Assembly (NCBI GenBank): GCA_947474365.1
Contig: CANJIU010000022.1
Coordinates: 1 to 64,000, forward strand
Origin: Opitutia bacterium
Lineage (GTDB): Bacteria; Verrucomicrobiota; Verrucomicrobiia; Opitutales; Opitutaceae
DNA: 64,000 nucleotides
Direction of reading: 5' to 3'
Shown: piece by piece, positions 29,362-37,938 of the stretch
How positions within the stretch are numbered: the first letter of the stretch is position 1
Layout: each line of letters begins with the position of its first letter
Position numbers and translations under genes: made by a program
Notes under the pieces: generated by a model
Seen by the model: the letters and a program-made list of their open reading frames with translations, nothing else
Database searches by the model: none
What the model was told of the DNA's origin: nothing

Positions 29362-30443
29362 GGCGCAACGATTTGGGAAAACAGGTTCAGGTAGGCGGCG
29401 ACCTGGCGCTCCGGGTCAAATGTTTCGCGCGCAAACGTCCGGGCTTTTTCCGCGATGACGTTGCGTTCGGTGGCGCCTGGTCCGAATTGCCGCAGGAGTT
29501 CCGACCGAAATGCTGTGCGATCGTTGCGCGCGATCGCCCAACCGGTCTGGCCCGGAATAAAGCATTCTTCAATGCCCTGCGCCTGGTAGGCAACGGCGGG
29601 AAGTCCGTGGGCCTGGGCCTCGATGAGAAAATTCGACAACGCCTCGCTCCATGATGCGTGTACGGCGAGATCCGCGGCACAATACAGCGCTGATGGATTG
29701 GCGTGAAACCCGGTAAATTTCACACGGGCCCCGAGTTTCTTCCTGGAAACGAGGTCCTCGCAAGCGGCGCGGGCGGGGCCGTCGCCGGCCAGCCACAGCT
29801 GCCAGTCGCATGATGTCGGAAGGCCAGCCATGATTTCGACAAGCTCGCGTTGGTTCTTCTCCGGGCGGAACATCGCGACGCACAGAAGGACGTTCGTCGA
29901 GTCGGTGGCGCCATAGTGGGCACGCAGCGCGTCGTTGCGGCGGAGTGTCGTGACAGGTGGGAAGACCAGAGAGTTGTGAATGACGGAGATTTTTTGCCGC
30001 GAGACAAAGTAACGCGAAACCAACGCGTCACGGGCTTCGGCGCTATTGGCGACCACGTGGCCGACCCGCTGAAGGGAACGGCGGAAAAGGGCCGGCAACG
30101 GCTTTCCCGTCCGCATGGTCGCGATCACCCTGCAGGCGGGTAGGGCGTTTTGGAGACTGGCCCCGTAGCAGTTCGCCATGCGACCCATGCACAGGATGAT
30201 GTCGGGTGCAGCGCGGCGCGTGGCAGCAATGAGTCCCGGTGCCAGCCAGTCGAGCCCTACGTCAAAGGGTTGCAGCGTGCGGCGGGACACGTTTTTCGCC
30301 ACGGTGCCCACGAGGGCGCCGCCGGGCCGGAAGGTGAGTAGCGTGGTCGGATGGCCGGCTGCGGCCCAGGCATTGGCGAGCAGGACCGACTGCCGTTCGG
30401 TCCCGCCGCTGCGGAGGAAATCTTGAACAATCAGGATTTTCAT
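29358..30443 (-). CDS. Glycosyltransferase family 4 (GT-B fold)
   Basis: The 361-residue protein from ATG 30443 has a GT-B fold: N-terminal MKILIVQDFLRSGGTERQSVLLANAW, a central VVANSAEARDAL segment, and a C-terminal nucleotide-sugar domain with FRPEKNQRELVEIM, WLAGDGPARAACEDL and the EAQAHGLPAVAYQAQGIEEC stretch containing the EX7E-type motif. It transfers a sugar from an activated donor to a cell-surface glycan or lipid; donor and acceptor are not known. It is coupled to the DeoR-family gene downstream, and divergent from the 4-TM gene (41-nt spacing). An upstream open frame to 30485 is not needed. Confidence 0.9.
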   Translation of the reverse strand: MKILIVQDFLRSGGTERQSVLLANAWAAAGHPTTLLTFRPGGALVGTVAKNVSRRTLQPFDVGLDWLAPGLIAATRRAAPDIILCMGRMANCYGASLQNALPACRVIATMRTGKPLPALFRRSLQRVGHVVANSAEARDALVSRYFVSRQKISVIHNSLVFPPVTTLRRNDALRAHYGATDSTNVLLCVAMFRPEKNQRELVEIMAGLPTSCDWQLWLAGDGPARAACEDLVSRKKLGARVKFTGFHANPSALYCAADLAVHASWSEALSNFLIEAQAHGLPAVAYQAQGIEECFIPGQTGWAIARNDRTAFRSELLRQFGPGATERNVIAEKARTFARETFDPERQVAAYLNLFSQIVAP

Positions 30444-30484
30444 TGCCCGGGGCTTCGGCGGGGCGAAGGTTTGCCCCTCAAGCA

Positions 30485-30901
30485 ATGAAATCTCCGTTCC
30501 TGCAACTGCTCGTGCGCTGGCTCGTACTTGCGCTCGGCGTCATGCTGGCGACCCGCATCGTTCCGGGCATCAAATGCGAAGATGGGGCGAGCCTAGTTTC
30601 CGTCGTGCTCCTGCTCAGCTTTTTCAATGCAATTTTGAAGCCGCTGCTGGTGCTCTTCACGTTGCCATTCATTCTGGTGACGATGGGACTCGGGGTGCTC
30701 GTAATCAATGCCTTGTTGTTCCTTCTCGTCGGGCGGATAGTCGACGGTTTTCACGTGGCCGGGTTCTGGTCCGCCTGCGGCGGGGCGCTGGTGGTGAGTT
30801 TTACCAATCTGATGGTGAGCATTTTTACCCGGGGGGCGAAGGTTCAGCCGCGGCCGCCGGCGCAGCGCAAATCAAAGGGCGACGACGTGATCGATATTTG
30901 A
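30485..30901 (+). CDS. Phage-holin-family (4 TM) membrane protein
   Basis: The 138-residue protein from ATG 30485 is an integral membrane protein of the Phage_holin_4_2 family (PF04020-like). It has four predicted membrane segments (about 6-25, 36-53, 56-81 and 88-113) and a basic C-terminal tail (VQPRPPAQRKSKGDD). The motifs LLSFFNAILKPLLVLFTLPF and VINALLFLLVG are typical. Despite the name, these proteins are common chromosomal membrane proteins and not lysis genes, and there is no phage context here. Confidence 0.85.
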   Translation: MKSPFLQLLVRWLVLALGVMLATRIVPGIKCEDGASLVSVVLLLSFFNAILKPLLVLFTLPFILVTMGLGVLVINALLFLLVGRIVDGFHVAGFWSACGGALVVSFTNLMVSIFTRGAKVQPRPPAQRKSKGDDVIDI

Positions 30902-31001
30902 GGTGGAGGGCGTTGCCGGTTGCCGTCTGTCCGGTGAAAACTTTCATCGTGAGGCGGCGATTTCCGTTTGACGGTGGTTTTCCCCGTCGCGACGTTGCGG
31001 G

Positions 31002-32408
31002 ATGGCTGAAACTATCGAATACGATCTCATTGTCATTGGGGGTGGTCCGGCGGGCTACGCGGGCGCGATTCGGGCTGGTCAGCTCGGCAAGAAAGTTGCC
31101 TGCATTGAACTTGAGCGGGCTGGAGGCACGTGCCTGAATTGGGGCTGCATTCCGACGAAGGCCCTCCTGAAGAGCGCGGAGTTGTTCCGCTCGTTTCAGA
31201 AGGCGGAGATGTTTGGGATCAACGCGAAGGAGATTGCCTTCGACTTTGCCAAGGTGATGGACCGCTCTCGCGGCGTCGCCGGGCAAATGGCCAAGGGAGT
31301 GGAGTTCCTCTTTCGCAAGAACAAGGTCGAATATTTCGTCGGTCGTGCCCAGGTCACGGTTCCGGGGATGGTCGAAATCATCGAGGGCGAGCACAAGGGG
31401 AAGTTCTTCAAGACGAAAAACGTGCTGCTCGCCACCGGCTGCAAGCCGCGGCGGCTGCCGGATGTGCCGGTTGACGGTCAGCGGGTGCTGACCTCGCGCG
31501 AGGCGCTCGAGCCCCGCAAGAGTCCGCCAAAATCGCTCGTGATCATCGGAGCGGGCGCGATCGGTGTTGAATTCGCCTATTTCTACAACGCGTTTGGAAC
31601 CAAGGTGACGCTGGTGGAGATGCTGCCGCAGATCGTGCCGGTGGAGGACGAGGATGTGGCGAAGGCGTTGCAACGTTCGTTTGAAAAACAGGGCCTGGCC
31701 GTGCATGTGGGCACCAAGGTCGAGAACGTGCGCGTGGGGAAGGACAAGGTACAGCTGACCTTGGTGAAGGCGGGCGAGGCCAATTCGACCGAGATCGAAG
31801 CGGAGTCACTGCTGGTCGCCATCGGTGTGGTTCCCAACCTCGAGGGAGTGCTTTCCTCGAAAGTGAGTTTGGAACTGGAGCGCGGCTACGTGAAGGTGAA
31901 CGACTCCTACGAGAGCAGCGTAAAGGGGATCTATGCGGCCGGCGACATCATCGGGCCGCCCTGGCTGGCGCACGTGGCGACGTTTGAGGCGGTCAATGCG
32001 GTGGCCGCGATGTTTGGGCATGCCAACGCCGGGCGAGTGAAGATTTTCCCTGGCGCCACTTATTGCCAGCCGCAGATCGCCAGCGTGGGTCTCACTGAGA
32101 AGGCGGCGAAGGAAAAGGGGCTGAACTACAAGGTTGGCAAGTTTCCGTTTACGGCGTCGGGCAAGGCCGTCGCCGCGGGTGATGCGGAGGGGTTCGTTAA
32201 AGTCATCAGCGACGCGAAGACGGGTGAGATTATCGGGGCGCACATCCTCGGCAACGAGGCGCCCGAGCTCATCGCGGAATATGTGCTGGCGATGAATATG
32301 GAGGGCACTGTCGAAGAAGTGCACCATGCCATCCATGCCCATCCGACGCTGAGCGAAGCCTTGATGGAGGCTGCGGCAGCTACCACTGGCGAGGCGATTC
32401 ACATCTGA
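31002..32408 (+). CDS. lpdA: Dihydrolipoyl dehydrogenase, second copy
   Basis: This 468-residue E3 has FAD motif GGGPAG near 13, redox Cys C44 and C49 in GGTCLNWGCIPTKAL, NAD motif IIGAGAIGVEFAYFYNAFG, and the C-terminal pair H447/E452 in HAHPTLSE. It is as complete as the copy at 750-2162 but clearly different in sequence. It stands alone, which fits an E3 shared by pyruvate dehydrogenase, branched-chain dehydrogenase or the glycine cleavage system. Convergent with the pyrophosphatase gene, 23 nt between stops. Confidence 0.94.
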   Translation: MAETIEYDLIVIGGGPAGYAGAIRAGQLGKKVACIELERAGGTCLNWGCIPTKALLKSAELFRSFQKAEMFGINAKEIAFDFAKVMDRSRGVAGQMAKGVEFLFRKNKVEYFVGRAQVTVPGMVEIIEGEHKGKFFKTKNVLLATGCKPRRLPDVPVDGQRVLTSREALEPRKSPPKSLVIIGAGAIGVEFAYFYNAFGTKVTLVEMLPQIVPVEDEDVAKALQRSFEKQGLAVHVGTKVENVRVGKDKVQLTLVKAGEANSTEIEAESLLVAIGVVPNLEGVLSSKVSLELERGYVKVNDSYESSVKGIYAAGDIIGPPWLAHVATFEAVNAVAAMFGHANAGRVKIFPGATYCQPQIASVGLTEKAAKEKGLNYKVGKFPFTASGKAVAAGDAEGFVKVISDAKTGEIIGAHILGNEAPELIAEYVLAMNMEGTVEEVHHAIHAHPTLSEALMEAAAATTGEAIHI

Positions 32409-32431
32409 GAAAGCCGCGCGGCTCGCAATTT

Positions 32432-34201
32432 CTACCTTCGCTTCTTGAACGGCGCGGCGCTCTTGCCCGTGGGCAGGGTGCCGTCGGCGGCCATCTCCTT
32501 GATCAAGGTCGAGAGGTAGGGGATGAGCTGTTTCTTGCGGCTGACGACGCCGGGCATGTCGAAAATTTCGTCCTGCTCGACGTGGGGATAGCTGATCTTC
32601 CCGATGAAGGTCGAATCGCCCTTTACGAGCAGAAGTGAATTTTGCGTATTGATGTCGGTGACGAGCAGGGCGGCAAACGCGAGTCGCTCTTCGTCGCGAA
32701 GGTCCTGCACGGCGCGGGCGATCGGTTTGGCGTGTTGCCAGAAATTGCCGAACCCGAGTTCCTCGACCTGGGAAACCGCGAAACGGATGCCTTCCTCCTC
32801 GTAAATCTTGAAGTCCGATCGCACGACCTTTTCGGGCGGGTTCGCGAGGATGACCGAGCCGGAATTGAAGATCTCGTCGGCCAGTTGCTTGGAGTTCACT
32901 CCTGAGATTTCGGAGAGCCATGCCAGCAGGATGGCGTCCTTGCCAGTCGTCGTGGGGCCGTTGAGGTGGAGCGTGTCGGAAATGAGGCCTGACATCATGA
33001 TTCCGGCGATGGCGGGCGACGGCTGCAGGCCCTCCCGGCGGAAGAGATCGGCGATGATTGTGCACGTCGACCCCACCGGTTCGTTGATGAAGAGAATCGG
33101 CTGGGCGGTGTTGAGCGCGCCGAGTCGGTGATGGTCGATGATTTCGGCAATGGTGATTTCTTCAGCGCCGGAAACCGCCTGGGTGAGTTCGTTGTGATCG
33201 ACGAGCACGAGGCGCGTCTGGACGGGCTTAAAGATGTCGCTCTTCGTCAAAATTCCGACGAGTGCGCCGTCGTCGCTGGTGACGAGCACGGCGTGGTTGG
33301 TTACGGAGAATTTCTTGCGTACGTCCGCGATGCGTTCATCCGGGCCAACCGTCACAAACGTTCGCTCGACGACCCGCTCGATGCTGGAGGCGGTGCGGAC
33401 GACCCAGGCGGTGGTCGCCGAGTCGTAAGGACTGATGATGATGGCGACGCCGCGATCCTTCGCGAGGGCGACGGTTTCCGCGTCGATTTCCAGGCCGCTG
33501 GTGATGACGAGTGCGCGGATGCCCAGTTCAATTGACCGCCGCTGCACGTCGCGGCGATCGCCGACGATGATGATCGACTGGTCGGCGGGGATATTCTCGC
33601 GTTCGGAAATGCTCCAGAACGAGCGGATGTCCATGGTGCCGAGGCGAACGTAGAAGTCCTCGACACTCTCCTCGTTGACGAGGTGCACCGGCCTTCCTTT
33701 GAGCGCACGGGCGATGGCGGCCAGCGAGGTGTGGACCTGCCGCATCAGGCGCGGTTCGCTCACCCGCGGAATGAAAATACCCCCCAGATGTGCGATGGAG
33801 ACGGTGCCGAGCGGTTTGCGCCGGGTGTTGGTGACGGGTAGAACCCGGATGTGGTGCCGATCGAGCAACTCCAGTGCCTCGGCACAAGTGGCTTGTTCCG
33901 GGACCGAGATGACGGCGGGCGTCATGAGGTCGTGGACACGGGGGGAAACGTCGCTCAGATAGTGGGGAAGAGGCTGATGAAAACGGGCGAGAATCGTGTC
34001 GATGCGGGCGTTGGAATTGCCGCAGCGGGCCGCGATGTAGCCTCGCTCCCCGCGAGCCTCCTTGAAGGCGGCGTAAGCGATGGCCGAGCAAATTGCGTCG
34101 GCATCGGGATTCTTGTGGCCGACGATGTAGGTGGGGGTCGGCGCCTTGTCGGGTGCGGATGAACCGCCACGGGAGGCGGATTCGGTTCGAGCGGAAGTCA
34201 T
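32432..34201 (-). CDS. ppaC: Manganese-dependent inorganic pyrophosphatase with CBS and DRTGG domains
   Basis: The 589-residue family II pyrophosphatase hydrolyses PPi to phosphate. The DHH domain begins with GHKNPDADAICSAIAYA (metal ligands H29, D33, D35) and continues after a long insert with LVDHNEL and EIIDHHRLG. The insert holds a first CBS motif (LMTPAVISVPEQATCAEALELL), a DRTGG domain (SIIIVGDRRDVQRRSIE) and a second CBS motif (FVTVGPDERIADVRKKF). The DHHA2 domain follows with the RKKQLIPYLSTL substrate motif. CBS inserts in this family bind adenine nucleotides and regulate the activity. The leader region up to 34246 also carries the terminator of the pseudopilin gene. Confidence 0.93.
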   Translation of the reverse strand: MTSARTESASRGGSSAPDKAPTPTYIVGHKNPDADAICSAIAYAAFKEARGERGYIAARCGNSNARIDTILARFHQPLPHYLSDVSPRVHDLMTPAVISVPEQATCAEALELLDRHHIRVLPVTNTRRKPLGTVSIAHLGGIFIPRVSEPRLMRQVHTSLAAIARALKGRPVHLVNEESVEDFYVRLGTMDIRSFWSISERENIPADQSIIIVGDRRDVQRRSIELGIRALVITSGLEIDAETVALAKDRGVAIIISPYDSATTAWVVRTASSIERVVERTFVTVGPDERIADVRKKFSVTNHAVLVTSDDGALVGILTKSDIFKPVQTRLVLVDHNELTQAVSGAEEITIAEIIDHHRLGALNTAQPILFINEPVGSTCTIIADLFRREGLQPSPAIAGIMMSGLISDTLHLNGPTTTGKDAILLAWLSEISGVNSKQLADEIFNSGSVILANPPEKVVRSDFKIYEEEGIRFAVSQVEELGFGNFWQHAKPIARAVQDLRDEERLAFAALLVTDINTQNSLLLVKGDSTFIGKISYPHVEQDEIFDMPGVVSRKKQLIPYLSTLIKEMAADGTLPTGKSAAPFKKRR

Positions 34202-34245
34202 GCGTGTCGCGCACGATGTACCGCTGAGCGGGGAGGGGGAAGCGG

Positions 34246-34280
34246 GAAAAGAAAAAGCCCGGCCGGAAATCCGGCCGGGC
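34246..34280 (-). terminator. Intrinsic terminator behind the pseudopilin gene
   Basis: On the minus strand the stem GCCCGGCCGG/CCGGCCGGGC (loop ATTT) is followed by TTTTTCTTTT. It lies 31 nt downstream of the pseudopilin stop and separates that gene from the pyrophosphatase gene. Confidence 0.85.
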
Positions 34281-34311
34281 GATGCGATAGAAGGCTCTTT
34301 TTAGAAAACGA

Positions 34312-35142
34312 TTAGGGCCCGCGAGAGGCGAGGGTGCCACCCGTCGATCCGAGCATGCCGCCGTTGCCGGCGGTCGGAGGAATTCCGTAGATGCGGGCGC
34401 TGTTGGTGGTTGCGGCCGTACCGTTTAGCGGGATCGCCTGCCGGATGTCGATCGGGCGGGTCGTGCTCGTGCTGCTCGGGTTGTTGGAAACGAACGGACT
34501 CGTCGCGGTGGTGATGCTTGAGTAGAAGGCAATGTTGCCGCCGAGGAAAGCGATGAAGCCGCCGGTATCCTTGTAAACGCCGCTGGTCGCGTTCCAGAGA
34601 CCCTGGGCGGTCAGTCCCCGCGTATAGACGACCGGTGTCGTCGCCGGATCACTCATCTTCACCCCGCCGACAAATTCCCAAGACGGGGAGCGGCTGGTCG
34701 TGAACTGGGTGTTAAGCGAATTACGCTGCGCAGTCGGTTGGATGATGAACTGCGGGTAGGTTCCGTTGAAGGCAGGGTCATTCTTGGCGAAATAAAAGGT
34801 CGGATCGTTTAGAATGTTGTTCTTCGCCAAGATGCCGGGCCATTTCCAGGCCGGCTGCGGAGCATTGAGGGTCGTATTTGGAATCGTCTGGGGGTCGGGC
34901 AGCCGGTCACCATTGTCACCCGCATAAATCGTGGCGGCTTTGAGAATCTCTCGTGCGCTGTTGGCGTCTACGGCGCGCTGGGCCTTCTCACGGACGGTGC
35001 CGACGGTCGGAATCACGATGGCGGCGAGGATGCCGATGATCGCGATTACGGTCAGTAGTTCGATGAGAGTGAAACCACGGCTGGCGAGGCGGAGGTTGAC
35101 GGACGCTCCGGCGCGGGCCGAGCAACGGGATAGGATGAGCAT
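34312..35142 (-). CDS. Type II secretion-type pseudopilin with prepilin methylation motif
   Basis: The 276-residue protein has a 23-residue leader and the prepilin signal RGFTLIELLTVIAIIGILAA (cleavage after G23, mature F24, E28 as Glu+5). The hydrophobic N-terminal helix is followed by a globular domain with AVDANSAREILKAATIYAGDNGD. The C-terminal part contains Ser/Thr/Asn-rich stretches. Verrucomicrobiota carry many such proteins of unknown substrate. No secretion or pilus gene is next to it, so its partner machinery lies elsewhere. It is divergent from ilvE (129 nt) and ends in its own terminator. Confidence 0.88.
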   Translation of the reverse strand: MLILSRCSARAGASVNLRLASRGFTLIELLTVIAIIGILAAIVIPTVGTVREKAQRAVDANSAREILKAATIYAGDNGDRLPDPQTIPNTTLNAPQPAWKWPGILAKNNILNDPTFYFAKNDPAFNGTYPQFIIQPTAQRNSLNTQFTTSRSPSWEFVGGVKMSDPATTPVVYTRGLTAQGLWNATSGVYKDTGGFIAFLGGNIAFYSSITTATSPFVSNNPSSTSTTRPIDIRQAIPLNGTAATTNSARIYGIPPTAGNGGMLGSTGGTLASRGP

Positions 35143-35235
35143 GATTTAGGGGGCTGGTGACAGGAAAGACGCGGGAAGTGAAGGGACAGTTTCGACGAAA
35201 AATCGCGGGCACAAGCAGAAATTCCTGCCGCGAGC

Positions 35236-35265
35236 TGGACAAAACTTTTTTCGCCGAACTACGCT
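35236..35265 (+). promoter_or_regulatory. ilvE promoter, predicted leaderless start
   Basis: TGGACA (35236-35241) and TACGCT (35260-35265) stand 18 nt apart and resemble sigma-70 boxes. The ilvE ATG begins at 35272, only 6 nt after the -10 box, so the predicted transcription start falls on the start codon. Confidence 0.45.
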
Positions 35266-35271
35266 GCAGCC

Positions 35272-36138
35272 ATGAAGGTATATCTTGATGGAAAGTTCGT
35301 CGACAGTGCAGATGCAAAAGTGTCCGTTTTCGACCACGGGTTGCTCTATGGCGACGGTGTGTTCGAGGGCATCCGCCTTTATGGAGGAAACATCTTCCGG
35401 CTGGATGAGCACCTTGAGCGGCTGGAATATTCGGCCAAAGCGATCATGTTGCAGATGCCGCTCAACCGATCCGAATTGAGCGAGGCGACCTGCGAAACCT
35501 GCCGGCAGAATGGACTGACCGATGCCTACATTCGCCTGGTCGTCACCCGTGGCGTCGGCGACCTCGGCCTGGCGCCGTGGCTTTGCCCCAAGCCGACCCT
35601 GTTCATCATCGCGAGCAAGATTTCCCTCTATCCGAAGGAATACTACGAAAACGGGCTGGCCATTGTCACTGTTCCCACCCGGCGGATCAATCCAGCCGCG
35701 TTGCCGCCGACGATCAAGTCGCTGAATTACATGAACAATATCCTCGGTAAGATCGAGGCGAAGCAATTTGGGGCTTTGGAAGCGATCATGCTGAACGACC
35801 AGGGGTATGTGGCCGAATGCACGGCGGATAACATCTTCATCGTGCACAAGGGTGAGATCATCACTCCGGCGGCGTCGCAGGGCGCTCTCAAGGGCGTCAC
35901 CCGGTCAACCATCCTCGATATCGCCAAGGACACCGGTATTCCGATTCGGGAGGCCGATATGACGCGCTACGACGTTTGGGTGGCGGACGAATGTTTTCTG
36001 ACCGGTTCCGGAGCCGAGGTGATTCCCGCGGTCAAACTTGACGGCCGGGAAATCGGGACAGGCAAGCCCGGCCCAATCACCCAGCGGGTGATGGAGTCGT
36101 TTCGCAAACGCGTTCTGATCGAGGGGACTCGGATTTGA
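35272..36138 (+). CDS. ilvE: Branched-chain amino acid aminotransferase
   Basis: This PLP enzyme (class IV aminotransferase, 288 residues) makes or degrades Val, Leu and Ile with 2-oxoglutarate/glutamate. Motifs are SVFDHGLLYGDGVFEGIRLYGG near the N-terminus, K149 in IKSLNYMNNILGK (PLP lysine), ECTADNIFIV, GVTRSTILDIA and the C-terminal DECFLTGSGAEVIPA. The start ATG has no Shine-Dalgarno and lies next to a -10-like box. Downstream, a 9-bp hairpin at 36169-36191 precedes the mcsA-mcsB-clpC operon. Confidence 0.93.
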   Translation: MKVYLDGKFVDSADAKVSVFDHGLLYGDGVFEGIRLYGGNIFRLDEHLERLEYSAKAIMLQMPLNRSELSEATCETCRQNGLTDAYIRLVVTRGVGDLGLAPWLCPKPTLFIIASKISLYPKEYYENGLAIVTVPTRRINPAALPPTIKSLNYMNNILGKIEAKQFGALEAIMLNDQGYVAECTADNIFIVHKGEIITPAASQGALKGVTRSTILDIAKDTGIPIREADMTRYDVWVADECFLTGSGAEVIPAVKLDGREIGTGKPGPITQRVMESFRKRVLIEGTRI

Positions 36139-36168
36139 GTCGGGTCGCTCCCCGGGGGCTCTATCGTC

Positions 36169-36191
36169 ACGCTCAAGTTTTGCTTGAGCGT
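36169..36191. other. 9-bp hairpin between ilvE and mcsA
   Basis: ACGCTCAAG and CTTGAGCGT pair across TTTTG, flanked on each side by CGTCACG direct repeats (36166-36172 and 36188-36194). There is no T-run, so it is either a weak terminator or a regulatory site of the stress operon. It does not match CIRCE or the CtsR heptad repeat. Confidence 0.4.
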
Positions 36192-36312
36192 CACGATTGC
36201 ATCATTGACGTGTGCCGATGGTGTCCATTTGGCGCGCGGCCGGTCGCTGCACGGCTGCACTTGCCAGCGTCCCACACTGTGGCATGTTCCGTGCAGAACC
36301 CTTTTCCAATTC

Positions 36313-36819
36313 ATGGCCAACCCGCTTAAATGCGACCTTTGCTCGAAGCCGGCGACCGTCCACCTGACGCAGATTGTGAACAACAAAGTTCACAAGGTGG
36401 ACTTGTGCGAGGCCTGTGCCCAGGCCAAGGGCGTGACCGATCCCAGCGGGTTCTCCCTCGCCGATCTGCTGCTCAAGGCCTCGCTCAATCCCGAGCCGGC
36501 GGCGGGCGGCGTCCGGTGTGAGCGGTGCGGGTTCACGCAGAATGATTTCAAGAAACACGGGCGGTTCGGCTGTCCGGTTTGCTATGATACATTCCGCGGC
36601 GTGGTGGAGCCAATGCTCGAAAACATGCACAACGGCACGGCGCACGCCGGGAAGATTCCTCACCGCGCGCTTGAACGGAAATCTTTCTACGATCGGCTGA
36701 CCAAGCTCGAACTTGACCTCACCGAGGCCATCAAGTCCGAACGCTACGAGGATGCCGCCCGGACTCGTGATGAAATCAACCAAGTCAAACAAGCGTACAA
36801 CCAGCACTCCGCCCGATAA
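36313..36819 (+). CDS. mcsA: McsA-like UVR-domain zinc protein, activator of McsB
   Basis: The 168-residue protein from ATG 36313 has two zinc sites of CxxC pairs (C7/C10 with C32/C35, and C69/C72 with C87/C90) and a C-terminal UVR motif (about 127-162, KLELDLTEAIKSERYEDAAR). This is the layout of McsA, which binds and activates the protein arginine kinase McsB in Firmicutes. It lies 4 nt upstream of mcsB and in one operon with clpC, which supports the assignment. The frame is open further upstream but without conserved residues. The leader CCCTTTTCCAATTC is pyrimidine-rich. Confidence 0.88.
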   Translation: MANPLKCDLCSKPATVHLTQIVNNKVHKVDLCEACAQAKGVTDPSGFSLADLLLKASLNPEPAAGGVRCERCGFTQNDFKKHGRFGCPVCYDTFRGVVEPMLENMHNGTAHAGKIPHRALERKSFYDRLTKLELDLTEAIKSERYEDAARTRDEINQVKQAYNQHSAR

Positions 36820-36823
36820 GGCC

Positions 36824-37915
36824 ATGACGATTTCATCGCTCATCGACACGCCGTCCGAGCTCACGGATACCGCGAGCAGCAAGACCGCGATCGTGCTGAT
36901 GACGCGGGTTCGGCTGGCGCGGAACCTGGAGGGGCACTCGTTTCCGGGCTGGGCGAAACCGGCGCAACGCGAGGAGAGCTTTGCTGTGTGCCGTGCCGCC
37001 GTGGCGGCGACGCCGCAGATGCGGCGGTCGGTCGATGTTTCAATCGCCGATCTAAGCGACTTGGAACGGCAGATTCTCGTGGAGCGTCATCTGATCAGCC
37101 GCGAATTGAGCGGAGCCAAGACGGGGGCGGGTGTGATCATCAGCAAGGATCAGGCGTTTTCGGTGATGATTAACGAGGAGGATCACCTCCGCATCCAAGT
37201 GTTGCGGGCGGGCTTCAACCTCAAGAAGGCGTGGAGCGCGATTAATGATTTGGATTCGGCGCTCGAGGAACACCTTGATTTCGCGTTCTCACCGACGCTG
37301 GGTTACCTCACCGCGTGCCCGACCAACCTCGGAACCGGCATGCGCGCCTCCGCGATGATGCACCTGCCGGCGCTCGTGATCTCCAACCAGATGGAAAAGG
37401 TGGTGAGGGCCGTCAACCAGCTCGGCATGGTGGTGCGCGGCCTGTTCGGTGAGGGATCGGATGCGAGCGGTTCAATTTTTCAGATTTCCAACCAGACCAC
37501 CCTCGGGGAATCTGAGGAGGAAATCATCAAACGCCTCGGCTCTGTACTTCAGTCAATCGTCGAGCATGAGCTCAACGCCCGAGAAAAACTATTGGAGGCA
37601 GACGCCGGCAAACTTCTCGACAAGGTGGGCCGGGCCTACGGAATCCTCCAAAACAGCCATCTGCTCAGCTCCAGCGAAGCGATGAATCTGCTGTCACTGA
37701 TTAGGCTCGGCGTTGACCTCGGGTCCTTTCCCGAAACGAGTCGCTCGGCGATCGATCGCCTCTTCATCGAGGCGCAGCCGGGACACTTGCAGCACTCCCA
37801 AAAGGGAGAATTCGAACCGGGGCAGCGGGACGTCATCCGGGCGGCCAGATTGCGGTCCGAGTTTGCCAATTTCACGCGACCGGATTTCAATTTCATCAAC
37901 AACGACAAGAACTAA
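36824..37915 (+). CDS. mcsB: Protein arginine kinase McsB
   Basis: McsB phosphorylates arginines and marks proteins for ClpCP degradation. The 363-residue protein shows the guanido-kinase core: VLMTRVRLARNLEGHSFPGW near residue 25, the MINEEDHLRIQVLRAG stretch, LGYLTACPTNLGTGMRASAMMHLPAL, and RGLFGEGSDASGSIFQISNQTTLG. The C-terminal RDVIRA (335-340) matches the RDxxRA allosteric phosphoarginine-binding motif known from the Bacillus enzyme. Length agrees with Firmicutes McsB. It is sandwiched between mcsA and clpC, and no ctsR gene is present. The first codons start at ATG 36824, 4 nt after the mcsA stop. Confidence 0.93.
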   Translation: MTISSLIDTPSELTDTASSKTAIVLMTRVRLARNLEGHSFPGWAKPAQREESFAVCRAAVAATPQMRRSVDVSIADLSDLERQILVERHLISRELSGAKTGAGVIISKDQAFSVMINEEDHLRIQVLRAGFNLKKAWSAINDLDSALEEHLDFAFSPTLGYLTACPTNLGTGMRASAMMHLPALVISNQMEKVVRAVNQLGMVVRGLFGEGSDASGSIFQISNQTTLGESEEEIIKRLGSVLQSIVEHELNAREKLLEADAGKLLDKVGRAYGILQNSHLLSSSEAMNLLSLIRLGVDLGSFPETSRSAIDRLFIEAQPGHLQHSQKGEFEPGQRDVIRAARLRSEFANFTRPDFNFINNDKN

Positions 37916-37938
37916 GTCCGCCTTAAATCCCTTTCACC

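Noticed and set aside
30485..30901. Holin gene as a sign of a prophage
   Set aside because: The product belongs to a chromosomal 4-TM family named after holins, and no phage gene is near.
36139..36312. CIRCE or CtsR operator upstream of mcsA
   Set aside because: Neither TTAGCACTC-N9-GAGTGCTAA nor the GGTCAAA heptad repeat is present. Only an unrelated 9-bp hairpin was found.
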